In this document: positions 1 through 8,432 of the stretch, piece by piece
Layout of the letters: every line of letters starts with the position of its first letter
Position numbering within the stretch: position 1 is the stretch's first letter
NCBI RefSeq assembly: GCF_002043005.1
Contig: NZ_CP020333.1
Location: 62,001-126,000, forward strand
Reading direction: 5' to 3'
DNA from: Martelella mediterranea DSM 17316
GTDB lineage: Bacteria; Pseudomonadota; Alphaproteobacteria; Rhizobiales; Rhizobiaceae
DNA: 64,000 bases
Translations under genes and position numbers: made by a program
Notes under the pieces: generated by a model
Databases searched by the model: none
Told to the model about the DNA's origin: nothing
The model's input: only the letters and a program-made list of their open reading frames with translations

Positions 1-16
1 CTGCAAGCGTATGCAA
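1..16. promoter_or_regulatory. LacI-type operator candidate, site 1
   Basis: CTGCAAGCGTATGCAA, an imperfect inverted repeat (TGCA...TGCA) 35 bp upstream of the first gene. The same 16-bp pattern recurs at 6673-6688 and 6720-6735, ahead of the cupin operon. The LacI regulator at 5613-6611 sits between the two units and is the natural candidate to bind it. The site touches the window edge, so its full context is unseen. Confidence 0.55.
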
Positions 17-51
17 ATGAAATACCACCGATCGGCGTAAAGAGGACAGAT

Positions 52-1230
52 ATGGGTTCCGAAGACAAGACCACAGCGATCACCAAGAATGCCAAGCCGC
101 AGCGTGGCGACGGGCCCCATGAGGGGCGCGTCATGCAGGTTGAGCGTTCGGACTTCACCGACCTGGTGCCCGAGGGCCGGGCCCCCGTGCAAGGCATGGA
201 TGGCTTCGATCCCTGTTATTCGGATATCGTCGACTATATCGTCCGCTGCACGCACAAGATCTGGGACGAACGCGATGTCGGCCTGATCTACACCCATTAC
301 ACCCATAATATCGTGCTCTACACTCCGCTGGCCAATGTCTATAACCGCGAGGCCGTGGTGCGCGACACGATCCAGCGCCTGGCCTCCCTGCCGGAACGCC
401 ACGGGATGGCGACGCATGTGGTCTGGAACGGGGACGACAAGGACGGCTTCTACACCTCGCATCTCGTCACCGGCTCGGGCCGCTATACCCAGAACGGGCA
501 GTACGGCCCCGCCAATGGCAGGCCCTTCGTCTCCCGCACGATCGCCGATTGCATGATCCACCGCAACAAGATCTACCGCGAATGGGTGGTGTCCGACCAG
601 ATGGCGATCATCCGCCAGCTCGGCATCGACCCCGTGCCCTATGCGGAAAAGATCGCCGCCGCCAAGCTGGCGCAGGGCCTGACCCAGCTCGATATCGGCG
701 AGGTCGGGCTGATGCTCGGCCAGTATCCCCCGGCCGAAGAGGCGAACCTCGATATTGCCAACAATGATATCGAGCGCACCACGCTTTCCTGGCTGCATGA
801 TGTCTTCAATCGCAAGATGTTCGGCCGGATCCGCGACGTCTACGCGCCGACCGTGATGTATCACGGACCGCTGATGAAGGAGCTCTACGGCACCGCCTCC
901 GTGACCCACCAGACGCTCGGCCTCGTCGCCAGCATGCCCGATGCCGTGTTCGCCCCGCAGCATATCTGCTCCACGCCCTGCATCGAAGGCGGCACCAAGG
1001 TTGCCGTGCGCTGGGTGATGGAAGGGCATCACCTTGGCTACGGCGCGCTGGAAAGCCTCGGCGATCCGACCGGCAAACATATCCGGTTGATGGGCATGTC
1101 CCACTACCACTACAAGAACGGTCGGATCGTTGATGAGTGGACCGTTTACGACGAGCTTTCCATGCTGGTGCAGATCAAGCTTGCCCAGATGGCCGACAAG
1201 GCTTCGGCCACCGCCGAGGCGGCCGAATAA
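52..1230 (+). CDS. Tandem NTF2/SnoaL-like fold protein
   Basis: A 392-aa soluble protein that appears to hold two SnoaL/NTF2-like domains, roughly residues 50-200 and 235-380. Each has the pattern of a helical start (IVRCTHKIWDERD; LSWLHDVFNRKMF) followed by short beta strands rich in His, Tyr and Trp. This fold includes ester cyclases, dehydratases and isomerases, but no catalytic residues can be assigned here. No signal peptide is visible. The start is preceded by an AGAGGAC ribosome-binding site at 41-47. It leads an ABC-importer operon, with 60 bp to the binding-protein start, and probably has a role in processing the imported substrate. The exact reaction is unknown. Confidence 0.75.
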   Translation: MGSEDKTTAITKNAKPQRGDGPHEGRVMQVERSDFTDLVPEGRAPVQGMDGFDPCYSDIVDYIVRCTHKIWDERDVGLIYTHYTHNIVLYTPLANVYNREAVVRDTIQRLASLPERHGMATHVVWNGDDKDGFYTSHLVTGSGRYTQNGQYGPANGRPFVSRTIADCMIHRNKIYREWVVSDQMAIIRQLGIDPVPYAEKIAAAKLAQGLTQLDIGEVGLMLGQYPPAEEANLDIANNDIERTTLSWLHDVFNRKMFGRIRDVYAPTVMYHGPLMKELYGTASVTHQTLGLVASMPDAVFAPQHICSTPCIEGGTKVAVRWVMEGHHLGYGALESLGDPTGKHIRLMGMSHYHYKNGRIVDEWTVYDELSMLVQIKLAQMADKASATAEAAE

Positions 1231-1290
1231 TCATCATCAACCCACAAGATGATCTGCGACCAACGCAGACGCGAACCAACGGAGTGTGGA

Positions 1291-2526
1291 ATGAAAACCC
1301 TGACTTTGACAACGGCAGCCCTGGCACTCGTTCTCGGTGCGGGGGCCGCCCATGCGGGATGCGGGATTGAAGGCGGCAGCGTCCGCATCCTGGCGAATGA
1401 TTTCGATGCCATTGGCACCGTGCTGGACGGCGCCAAGGCCTGTGCCGGCGACGGCGTGACCGTTGAGGTCAACATGACCACCGAGCACAAGTCCATCCAG
1501 GTCCCGGCGCTGACGGTCAATCCGGCGCAGTACACCGTTGCGGTGATCGCCAATAACTCGATCGTGCCGCTGCTCAACGACGATCTGATCCGCCCGATGG
1601 ATGATCTGGTCGAGAAATACGGCCAGCAGCTTCAGCCGTCCCAGCTCGTCAAGGTTGGCGGCAAGGTCATGGGCATCGCCTTCATGGTGAACGGCCAGAA
1701 CCTCTATATCCGGGGCGATATCCTGGAAGAGGCCGGTCTCGAGCAGCCGACCACGATCGAGGGCATTCTGGAGGCCGCGAAGGTGATCCGCGAAAAGGGG
1801 ATCATGGAATATCCGCTGGCCGCCGCCGACCAGGCCGGCTGGTATCTCGGCAATGAATTCGTCAACACCTATCTCGGCCTTGGCGGCGAATTCTTCGAGC
1901 CGGGCTCGGCCGAACCCGCCATCGATGGCGAGACCGGCCTGAAGACGCTGGAGATCATGAAGGCGCTCACCGAATATATGGGCCCGGAATACATGACCTA
2001 CACCTCCAACGAATTGAAGGCGATGTATCTCGCCGGCGAGGTCGCGATCATGAACCAGTGGGCCTCGATGGTGAACGGCCATATCGATCCGAACGGCCCC
2101 GCGCCTGAAATCGGCGAGGCCACCATCCTCGCCCCCGCGCCGACCGTCGGCGGCGGCGACATTCCGGCGGCAGCGCTCTGGTGGGACGGCTTCACTATTG
2201 CCAAGAACATTTCGGATGAAGACGCCGAAGCCTCGTTCATCGCCATGATGAACGGCATCCGCCCGGAAGTCGCCACGGAAAATCCCGCGGGCGCCGCCTG
2301 GCTGATGGCCGGCTTCAACCCGCCGCCGACCGCCGAAGCAATCCTCGCCAACGCTGCAAACGGCGCCCAGGCCTATCCGATGTCGCCCTATATGGGGCTG
2401 ATGCACACCGCACTTGGCGCCGAACTGCCGGACTTCATGCAGGGCAAGGAATCCGCCGAGCAGGCGCTGGCCGATGTCGAGGCCGCCTATCGCGCCGCCG
2501 CGCGCGAAGCCGGTTTCCTGAACTGA
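1291..2526 (+). CDS. ABC transporter extracellular solute-binding protein
   Basis: A 411-aa periplasmic carbohydrate-type binding protein (SBP_bac_1 family). The start at 1291 is chosen because it follows GGAG at 1281-1284 and opens a clear signal peptide (MKTLTLTTAALALVLGAGAAHA). The open frame also extends 14 codons upstream, without a good ribosome-binding site. The mature protein has typical family segments such as WDGFTIAKN and NPAGAAWLMAGF near the C-terminus. Two Cys residues early in the mature part (AGCGIE and KACAG) could form a disulfide. It delivers the substrate to the permeases encoded next. The ligand is not predictable. Confidence 0.88.
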   Translation: MKTLTLTTAALALVLGAGAAHAGCGIEGGSVRILANDFDAIGTVLDGAKACAGDGVTVEVNMTTEHKSIQVPALTVNPAQYTVAVIANNSIVPLLNDDLIRPMDDLVEKYGQQLQPSQLVKVGGKVMGIAFMVNGQNLYIRGDILEEAGLEQPTTIEGILEAAKVIREKGIMEYPLAAADQAGWYLGNEFVNTYLGLGGEFFEPGSAEPAIDGETGLKTLEIMKALTEYMGPEYMTYTSNELKAMYLAGEVAIMNQWASMVNGHIDPNGPAPEIGEATILAPAPTVGGGDIPAAALWWDGFTIAKNISDEDAEASFIAMMNGIRPEVATENPAGAAWLMAGFNPPPTAEAILANAANGAQAYPMSPYMGLMHTALGAELPDFMQGKESAEQALADVEAAYRAAAREAGFLN

Positions 2527-2538
2527 TATTGCGTCGTC

Positions 2539-2567
2539 GCGGCCCCGCCCGATAATGGCGGGGCCGC
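2539..2567 (+). terminator. GC-rich hairpin between binding-protein and permease genes
   Basis: An 11-bp perfect stem (GCGGCCCCGCC / GGCGGGGCCGC) with a 7-nt loop, 12 bp after the binding-protein stop and not followed by a T run. It fits a partial attenuator or mRNA 3'-end stabiliser that keeps binding-protein levels above permease levels. Comparable hairpins occur at 12784-12813 and 57200-57229 in the same position of the other two importers. Confidence 0.6.
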
Positions 2568-2588
2568 ATCACGTTCCGGGGTATCCTC

Positions 2589-3623
2589 ATGCGCCATCGA
2601 GATTTCGCCGCCTTCATCCTGCCGTCGGCGCTTGCCATGCTGCTGTTCATCGCGCTGCCGATCATCTCGGTCGCGGTCCAGTCGCTGTTCGTCGAGCACG
2701 ATCAGGTGCTGGTTTCGGTCGAGAACTGCGGCCCCTTCGGCTGCAAGGAAGAGACCCGCGTCGACACAGCCGCGACTGCGGCGCTGCGCGACGCCGAACC
2801 GCTCGGCAAGTTCACCGGGCTCGGCACCTATTTCAACCGCTCGCATCTGGCCGTTGACGAGGTCGGCGCGATCCTCGCCGACAACCAGGGTTTCAGGGAT
2901 GTCGTCGCGCGGATCTACAATCTTCCCCTTTACAAGGCGCTGAGCTTCACCCTGATCTATACCTTTCTCGTGACGCCGCTTGCGATCTTGTTCGGCTTCG
3001 CCGTCGCGCTCGGCGTCAACATGACGCCGCGGATCTATCGCGGGCCGGTGATCTTCCTGTCGCTGCTGCCCTATATCGTGACGCCGCTGCTCGGCTCGCT
3101 CATCCTGTTCTGGATGATCAATTCCGACGGCATCATCGGCGCCACTTTGCAATTCCTGTTCCAGGACCCCGAGCTCTCGCTGAAGGCGAGCCCGTTTCTC
3201 ACCTGGGTCACGCTGATAGTCTACGGCACGTGGCACATGACGCCCTTCGCCTTCGTGGTGTTCTACGCCGGCCTGCAGACGCTCCCGCAGGACACGCTGG
3301 AATCGGCGATGATCGACGGCGCCAACCGGTTCGAACGCATCCGCTATGTGGTCGTCCCGCACCTCGTGCCGCTCGCGACCTTTGTCGGGCTGGTGCTGCT
3401 GATGGATAATTTCCGGGTGTTCGAGCCGATCATCGGGTTCTCGTCGGAAGCGAACGCCACCTCGCTCTCCTGGCTGATCTACAACGACCTCACAGGCCAG
3501 GTGGACCAGCTATTCGGCTCGGCCGCCGCCACCTCGATCCTGACCATGATCGGCGTCGTCATTCTCCTCAGCCCCGTCCTGGTGCGGACCTGGCGCGAAT
3601 TCAACAGAAAGGCCCGGGCATGA
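2589..3623 (+). CDS. ABC transporter permease (MalF-type)
   Basis: A 344-aa inner-membrane permease of the MalF/UgpA class. TM1 lies near residues 10-30. A long periplasmic stretch (about residues 35-115, with the pair CGPFGC) separates it from the remaining five or so helices. The EAA-type coupling loop is visible as the segment ESAMIDGANRFERIRYVVVPHL around residue 240. It overlaps the next permease by 4 bp, so the two are translationally coupled. It forms the channel with the following gene product, powered by the ATPase at 4502. The extended first periplasmic loop is longer than in most UgpA proteins. Confidence 0.88.
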   Translation: MRHRDFAAFILPSALAMLLFIALPIISVAVQSLFVEHDQVLVSVENCGPFGCKEETRVDTAATAALRDAEPLGKFTGLGTYFNRSHLAVDEVGAILADNQGFRDVVARIYNLPLYKALSFTLIYTFLVTPLAILFGFAVALGVNMTPRIYRGPVIFLSLLPYIVTPLLGSLILFWMINSDGIIGATLQFLFQDPELSLKASPFLTWVTLIVYGTWHMTPFAFVVFYAGLQTLPQDTLESAMIDGANRFERIRYVVVPHLVPLATFVGLVLLMDNFRVFEPIIGFSSEANATSLSWLIYNDLTGQVDQLFGSAAATSILTMIGVVILLSPVLVRTWREFNRKARA

Positions 3624-4498
3624 AAGGCACGATCGGCTATTCCAGACCGCTTGCGATCTTCACCTCGGCGGTCCTGCTCATCTGGCTCATCATGGCCGCT
3701 TTCCCGTTCATCTGGACGGTCTGGGGCTCGTTCAAGGTGGAGGCGGATTTCTTCAGCCGGGTCTCGTTCTGGAACGCGATCTTCGGATCGGCGACCGAGC
3801 GCCAGACCGGCAGCGCGTTCACGCTCGACGGCTATCGCGGCGCCTGGGTGGAGCGCCAGTTCTACGTCTCGGTGTTCAACACCGCGATCGTGACGGTCTG
3901 CGTCACCTCGATCTCGCTGTTGTTCGGCACACTTGGCGGCTACGCGCTGTCGCGCTCGACCCGCAAATACACGTTCTGGATCCTGATCGCGGCGCTGGTG
4001 TTCCGCGCCATGCCGCACATCACCCTGGTCTCGGGCTTCCTGCTGCCCTTCTTCGAACTCAACATCTGGGGCTACCTGCCGACCGCGATCATCGTGCTGG
4101 TCGCCATCAACCAGCCCTTCACCATCTGGATGCTGCATTCCTTCTTCCTGTCGATCCCGAAGGACCTCGACGAAAGCGCGATGGTGGACGGATGCACGCG
4201 GTTCCAGGCCTTCCGGCTGGCGATCATGCCGGTGATGTGGCCGGGCGTGATCACCACCGGCCTGTTCAGTTTCCTGCTCGCCTATAACGACTTCTCGGTC
4301 ACGGCGCTGCTGCTGAACCAGCACAACCAGACCATGGTGCCCAAGATCAATTCCTTCCTCGGAACAGTGCAGACCGAGGGCACCATCATGTATGCGGTCG
4401 CCGCCACCGTTTCGGCCACCGTTCCACTGTTCATTCTCGTGATGTTCTTCCAACGCCAGATCGTCAGCGGCCTCACCGCCGGCGCCGTCAAGGGTTAG
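3620..4498 (+). CDS. ABC transporter permease (MalG-type)
   Basis: A 292-aa second permease of the importer (MalG/UgpE class) with about six hydrophobic helices and the EAA-loop segment DESAMVDGCTRFQAFRLAIMP near residue 190. Its ATG lies inside the end of the upstream permease gene (ATGA overlap), and the ATPase gene follows after 3 bp. It partners with the 2589-3623 product to form a heterodimeric channel in the cytoplasmic membrane. Confidence 0.88.
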   Translation: MKGTIGYSRPLAIFTSAVLLIWLIMAAFPFIWTVWGSFKVEADFFSRVSFWNAIFGSATERQTGSAFTLDGYRGAWVERQFYVSVFNTAIVTVCVTSISLLFGTLGGYALSRSTRKYTFWILIAALVFRAMPHITLVSGFLLPFFELNIWGYLPTAIIVLVAINQPFTIWMLHSFFLSIPKDLDESAMVDGCTRFQAFRLAIMPVMWPGVITTGLFSFLLAYNDFSVTALLLNQHNQTMVPKINSFLGTVQTEGTIMYAVAATVSATVPLFILVMFFQRQIVSGLTAGAVKG

Positions 4499-4501
4499 AC
4501 C

Positions 4502-5560
4502 ATGGCCGAAATCCACCTGAAAAACGTTTCCAAGCGCTGGGGCCGAGTCGTCGGCGTCGACAATTTCGACCTGAAGATCGCCGATCGCGAATTTCTGGTC
4601 CTGCTCGGCCCCTCCGGCTGCGGCAAGACCACGACAATGCGGATGATCGCGGGGCTCGAGACCGTCACCGATGGCGAGGTGATCATCGGCGGGCGCGTGG
4701 TCAACCGGCTGGAGCCGAAGGACCGCGACATCGCCATGGTGTTCCAGAGCTACGGGCTCTATCCCAACCTTTCGGTCTACGAGAACATCCGCTTTCCGCT
4801 GAAGGTGCGCAAGGCGCCCAGGGCCGAGCATCATGAACGGGTGATGCGGGCGGCCGAGATGGTCGACCTGACCCAGCTTCTCGACCGCCGCCCGGCCGAG
4901 CTTTCCGGCGGCCAGCGCCAGCGCGTGGCGCTTGCCCGCGCGATCGTGCGCAAGCCGACCGTGTTCCTGATGGACGAACCGCTGTCGAACCTCGACGCAA
5001 AGCTGCGCGTCTCCACGCGCGCCGAGATCAAGAACCTGCAATATCAGCTGAAGACCACGACGATCTACGTAACCCACGACCAGATCGAGGCGATGACCCT
5101 TGCCGACCGGGTGGTGGTGATGAACAAGGGCGTGATCCAGCAGGTCGGCTCGCCGACCGAGATCTACGATTTTCCCGCCAACACCTTCGTCGCCTCCTTC
5201 ATCGGCTCGCCGGCCATGAACCTTGTCGATGGCGCGATCGAAAACGGCGTGTTTTCGGCGCAAAACATCAAGGTGGCGGGGTTTCCGACCGCCCGTTCCG
5301 GCCCGATCACGCTCGGCTTCCGCGCCGAGGACGCCGAGATGACCGACGGCCCGGCCGAGCTTGAGGCCGAGATATTCGCTCTCGAGCTTCTGGGCGATGC
5401 CTCGATGGTGGCGGTGGAGGTCGGCGGCGACCTCGTCAACCTCAAGGCCACCAAGGATTTCCGCGCCGAGATCGGCACGCCGCTTTCAGCCCGCATCCCG
5501 CGCGCCGCCTGCCACCTCTTCGATGCGACAACCGGCGAACGGCTGCAGCTTGAGGGGTGA
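4502..5560 (+). CDS. ABC transporter ATP-binding protein (UgpC/MalK family)
   Basis: A 352-aa ATPase that energises the importer. In order it shows Walker A GPSGCGKTT (about residue 37), a Q-loop in VFQSYGLYP, the signature LSGGQRQRVALARA (about 135), Walker B VFLMDEPLSNLDAKL, and the switch histidine in YVTHDQ. A C-terminal OB-fold (MalK/TOBE-type) regulatory domain follows from about residue 235. In such genomes one ATPase can serve several importers. Here each of the three systems has its own copy (see 14648 and 60309). Confidence 0.92.
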   Translation: MAEIHLKNVSKRWGRVVGVDNFDLKIADREFLVLLGPSGCGKTTTMRMIAGLETVTDGEVIIGGRVVNRLEPKDRDIAMVFQSYGLYPNLSVYENIRFPLKVRKAPRAEHHERVMRAAEMVDLTQLLDRRPAELSGGQRQRVALARAIVRKPTVFLMDEPLSNLDAKLRVSTRAEIKNLQYQLKTTTIYVTHDQIEAMTLADRVVVMNKGVIQQVGSPTEIYDFPANTFVASFIGSPAMNLVDGAIENGVFSAQNIKVAGFPTARSGPITLGFRAEDAEMTDGPAELEAEIFALELLGDASMVAVEVGGDLVNLKATKDFRAEIGTPLSARIPRAACHLFDATTGERLQLEG

Positions 5561-5612
5561 CAGAAACCGCCCCTGACTGTAGGGAGAATGAGGAACAAGC
5601 CCGGAGAACAGC

Positions 5613-6611
5613 GTGAACAGCAAACAGGTCACATCCGTTGACGTCGCCCGACGCGCCGGCGTCAGCCAGTCGGCCGTTTCACGTTTTTTCACGCCCGGCG
5701 CCTCGGTCTCCAAGAAGACCGCCGAGAAGATCCGGATCGCAGCCGAGGAGCTCGGCTATCGCCCCAATGTTCTGGCCCGCGCGATGATCACCGGCAAGAG
5801 CCGGATCATCGGCGTGGTGGTCTATTATTTCGAAAACCAGTTCTATCCCGAAGCCGTCGAGAAACTGTCGATCGCGCTGCAGGAGAACGGCTACCACGTG
5901 CTCCTGTTCATGGCCTCCAGCACGATCGGCGATGTCGAGCCGGTGATCCAGGAAATCCTGTCCTATCAGGTGGATGGCCTGATCATGGTGTCGGTTTCTC
6001 TGTCCTCCACACTTGCCGAGCGCTGCCGCGACCACGGCATTCCGGTTCTGTTGTTCAACCGCGAACAGCCCGCCGACCGGTTGCGCGCCGTCACCAGCGA
6101 CAATTACCAGGGCGGGCGCATGGCCGCGCAACTGCTGCTTAAGGGCGAGCCGAAGCGAATTGCCCACCTGGCAGGTTTCGGAGGCGCCTCCACCCAGATC
6201 GATCGCGAGGCCGGCTTTCTGGCGGCTTTGAAGGATGCCGGAAGAGAACTTCATTCCCGCGCGGACGGCAATTTCCACTATGTCGAGGCGAGCGACGCCG
6301 CGCGCGAGCTCTTCGATGTCGCCGAACCGCCGGATGCCCTGTTCGTCAGCGACGATCATATGGCGATCGCGGCGCTCGACGTCATCCGGCTGGAATTCAA
6401 ATTGAGGGTGCCGGAAAACGTCGCCGTCGTCGGCTTCGATGATATTCCGCAGGCGGCCTGGCCCTCATTCAACTTGTCCACCATCCGTCAGCCGATCAAC
6501 CAGATGGTGTCGACCGCCGTTGCCGAACTGATCGACGCGATCGACGGCAACCAGGATGTCCGCAAGATCCGCATCCCGCCCGTCCCGATCGTGCGCGGCA
6601 CCACGCGGTAA
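5613..6611 (+). CDS. LacI-family transcriptional regulator
   Basis: A 332-aa regulator starting at GTG with a CGGAGA ribosome-binding site at 5602-5607. An N-terminal LacI helix-turn-helix (VTSVDVARRAGVSQSAVSRFF) leads into the hinge helix (PNVLARAMITGKS, about residues 50-62). A periplasmic-binding-protein-like effector domain follows, with the typical GVVV...FYPEAVEKL, NREQPADRLRAVTSDN and DDIPQAAWPSFNLSTIRQP segments. It lies 52 bp after the ATPase gene, in the same direction. The 16-bp repeats at 1-16, 6673-6688 and 6720-6735 are its likely operators, making it the local repressor of both flanking units. The inducer is unknown. Confidence 0.9.
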   Translation: MNSKQVTSVDVARRAGVSQSAVSRFFTPGASVSKKTAEKIRIAAEELGYRPNVLARAMITGKSRIIGVVVYYFENQFYPEAVEKLSIALQENGYHVLLFMASSTIGDVEPVIQEILSYQVDGLIMVSVSLSSTLAERCRDHGIPVLLFNREQPADRLRAVTSDNYQGGRMAAQLLLKGEPKRIAHLAGFGGASTQIDREAGFLAALKDAGRELHSRADGNFHYVEASDAARELFDVAEPPDALFVSDDHMAIAALDVIRLEFKLRVPENVAVVGFDDIPQAAWPSFNLSTIRQPINQMVSTAVAELIDAIDGNQDVRKIRIPPVPIVRGTTR

Positions 6612-6672
6612 CGGCCCTCAGCGGCGCAGGACGAGCCGTCCCGAGAGCCGCGACCCCGCACCGTCCGTTTTT

Positions 6673-6688
6673 TTGCATTCCTATGCAA
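6673..6688. promoter_or_regulatory. LacI-type operator candidate, site 2
   Basis: TTGCATTCCTATGCAA, matching the 16-bp pattern TTGCAnnCnTATGCAA shared with sites 1 and 3. It lies 96 bp upstream of the bicupin gene and 47 bp centre to centre from site 3, a spacing that would let a dimer or tetramer bind both. Confidence 0.6.
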
Positions 6689-6719
6689 AATTCCTTGCCT
6701 CTCTTGATGATTCCTAGTA

Positions 6720-6735
6720 TTGCAATCGTATGCAA
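6720..6735. promoter_or_regulatory. LacI-type operator candidate, site 3
   Basis: TTGCAATCGTATGCAA, 48 bp upstream of the bicupin start, in the position expected to overlap its promoter. It differs from site 1 in two of 16 bases (C1/T and G7/T). Confidence 0.6.
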
Positions 6736-6783
6736 TTTTATGCCTGAAAGGCTGGCAGCCCTGGCTGCCGGGAAAGGAATACC

Positions 6784-7743
6784 ATGATCGACATGCAAGC
6801 CCGGATCGTCCGTTACGGCGAGCTCGTTCCCTGCAAGACCGCCTTCATCGACGCCCACACGCCCGGCTCGAACCAGAAGGAGAACTTCACGATCATCGGC
6901 GGCGGCGTATCGGAATCGCCGGACCAGCATGTCCACATCAAGGATACGCCCGGCTTCAATATTGGTGCCGCCGGCCAGCCGCCGAAATGCCGCAACTCGC
7001 TTCATTCGCACCGCACGGCGGAAGTGTTCTTCGTGCTGAAGGGCCGCTGGCGGTTTTTCTGGGGCCGCTGGGGCAATGCCGGCGAGGTGGTGCTGGAGGA
7101 GGGCGATATCTTCAACATTCCGACCGGCATCTTCCGCGGATTTGAAAACATCGGCACCGATTACGGGATGATCATGGCGATCCTCGGCGGCAATGACGCC
7201 GGCGGCGGCGTCATCTGGGCGCCGCAGGTGATAGAGGACGCTCGCGATCATGGGCTGGTTCTCGGCAAGAACGGAAAGCTCTATGACAGCAAGAAAGGGC
7301 AGAAGCTGCCCGATGGCGTCACGCCCATGCCGCTTCTGACCGATGAAGAACTCAGGGCCTTCCCCGAACCGACAACCTCCGAGGTGATCCCCGGCTATGT
7401 CGCGCGCTACTGGGACCTGATGGCGCTTGCCGACCGGCATCCGGCGAAGGTGATTGGCGAACATGGGGTGCTGCGCGACCGGCCCGGCTTCGAGGTCGAT
7501 TTCCTCAACCACAACTCCGCCCGCGACGAGGTGATCCGCTCCGATCGCAACGACGTGCTGATGATCATGCGCGGCCACTGGCGGCTGACATGGGATGGCG
7601 GCGAGGCCATTCTCGCGCCGGGCGACACCTGCGCCGTGCCGCCGAACCGCGACTATCGGCTGGTGCCATCGATGACCGGCGAGGCGAGCCTCTACCGGGT
7701 GCGCGACACCGACGATCCGGCCGGCGCAACCTGGAGAGACTGA
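6784..7743 (+). CDS. Bicupin-domain protein
   Basis: A 319-aa soluble protein with two cupin barrels, about residues 60-140 and 235-305. The first carries the motif-1 pattern HSHRTAEVFFVLKGRW and motif-2 GDIFNIPTGIFRGFEN. The second keeps the barrel (MRGHWRLTWDGG; LAPGDTCAVPPN) but lacks the His-rich first motif, so only the N-terminal barrel is likely to bind metal. It may be a dioxygenase, an isomerase or a sugar-binding protein. It is the first gene of the unit 6784-10418, behind two operator-like sites. Confidence 0.8.
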   Translation: MIDMQARIVRYGELVPCKTAFIDAHTPGSNQKENFTIIGGGVSESPDQHVHIKDTPGFNIGAAGQPPKCRNSLHSHRTAEVFFVLKGRWRFFWGRWGNAGEVVLEEGDIFNIPTGIFRGFENIGTDYGMIMAILGGNDAGGGVIWAPQVIEDARDHGLVLGKNGKLYDSKKGQKLPDGVTPMPLLTDEELRAFPEPTTSEVIPGYVARYWDLMALADRHPAKVIGEHGVLRDRPGFEVDFLNHNSARDEVIRSDRNDVLMIMRGHWRLTWDGGEAILAPGDTCAVPPNRDYRLVPSMTGEASLYRVRDTDDPAGATWRD

Positions 7744-7745
7744 GC

Positions 7746-8432
7746 GTGACGCTGCCGCTGGTTTTCCTGCCCGGAATGATGTGCGACGCGCGCCTGTTTT
7801 CGCCGCAGATCGCAGCGCTTTCGGCGCGGCGCACGATCGTCTGCGCGGCGCTTTCCGGCGAGCGGTCCATGGCTGAGATGGCGGATCGCGTGCTCGGCGA
7901 ACTGCCGCCCCGGTTTGCGCTGGCAGGCCTTTCCATGGGCGGCATCCTGGCCATGGAAATGATCCGGCAGCAGCCGAACCGCATCGAGCGGCTGGTGCTG
8001 ATGGCCACCAATCCGCTTGCCGAGCAGCCGAAGGTAAAGGCCGGACGCGAGCCGCAAATCGAACGGGCGAAAACGGGCGCGCTTGCGGCGATGATGGAGG
8101 ACACCTTCATCCCCCGCTATCTCGCGCGGCCAGACCCTGAACTTGCAGCACTCTGCCACGACATGGCGATGGCGGCCGGGCCCGAGACCTTCATCAGACA
8201 GTCGGAGGCGCTGCGCGATCGGCCGGACCAGTGCGAGATGCTGCGTGGCGTGGACTGTCCGACCCTCATCCTTTCCGGCGACGAGGATCGGCTCTGCCCG
8301 CCAGAGCGACACGCGCTCATGAAAGAGCTCATGCCGCATGCCGTGCGGATATCATTGCCCGGCATCGGCCATCTCCCAACCCTCGAAGCCCCCGAAGAAA
8401 CAACGAAGGCACTGACCGCATGGCTGACCTGA
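7746..8432 (+). CDS. Alpha/beta hydrolase
   Basis: A 228-aa hydrolase. The GTG at 7746 is chosen because the conserved fold begins immediately (TLPLVFLPGMMCDARLF); the longer upstream open frame overlaps the bicupin gene and shows no homology pattern. The nucleophile is Ser63 in GLSMGG, the oxyanion segment is LPGMM, and the likely acid Asp and His are in SGDEDRLCP and GIGHLPTLE. It probably hydrolyses an ester or lactone intermediate in this pathway. It overlaps the next gene by 13 bp, implying coupled translation. Confidence 0.82.
   Translation: MTLPLVFLPGMMCDARLFSPQIAALSARRTIVCAALSGERSMAEMADRVLGELPPRFALAGLSMGGILAMEMIRQQPNRIERLVLMATNPLAEQPKVKAGREPQIERAKTGALAAMMEDTFIPRYLARPDPELAALCHDMAMAAGPETFIRQSEALRDRPDQCEMLRGVDCPTLILSGDEDRLCPPERHALMKELMPHAVRISLPGIGHLPTLEAPEETTKALTAWLT

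Noticed and set aside
1237..2406. A 389-codon minus-strand open frame across the first binding-protein gene
   Set aside because: Its codon pattern is the reverse image of the real gene; the plus-strand frame has a signal peptide and family motifs.
3479..5263. A 594-codon minus-strand frame over the first ABC permease and ATPase genes
   Set aside because: It is His/Arg/Asp-rich shadow sequence opposite two genes with clear ABC motifs.
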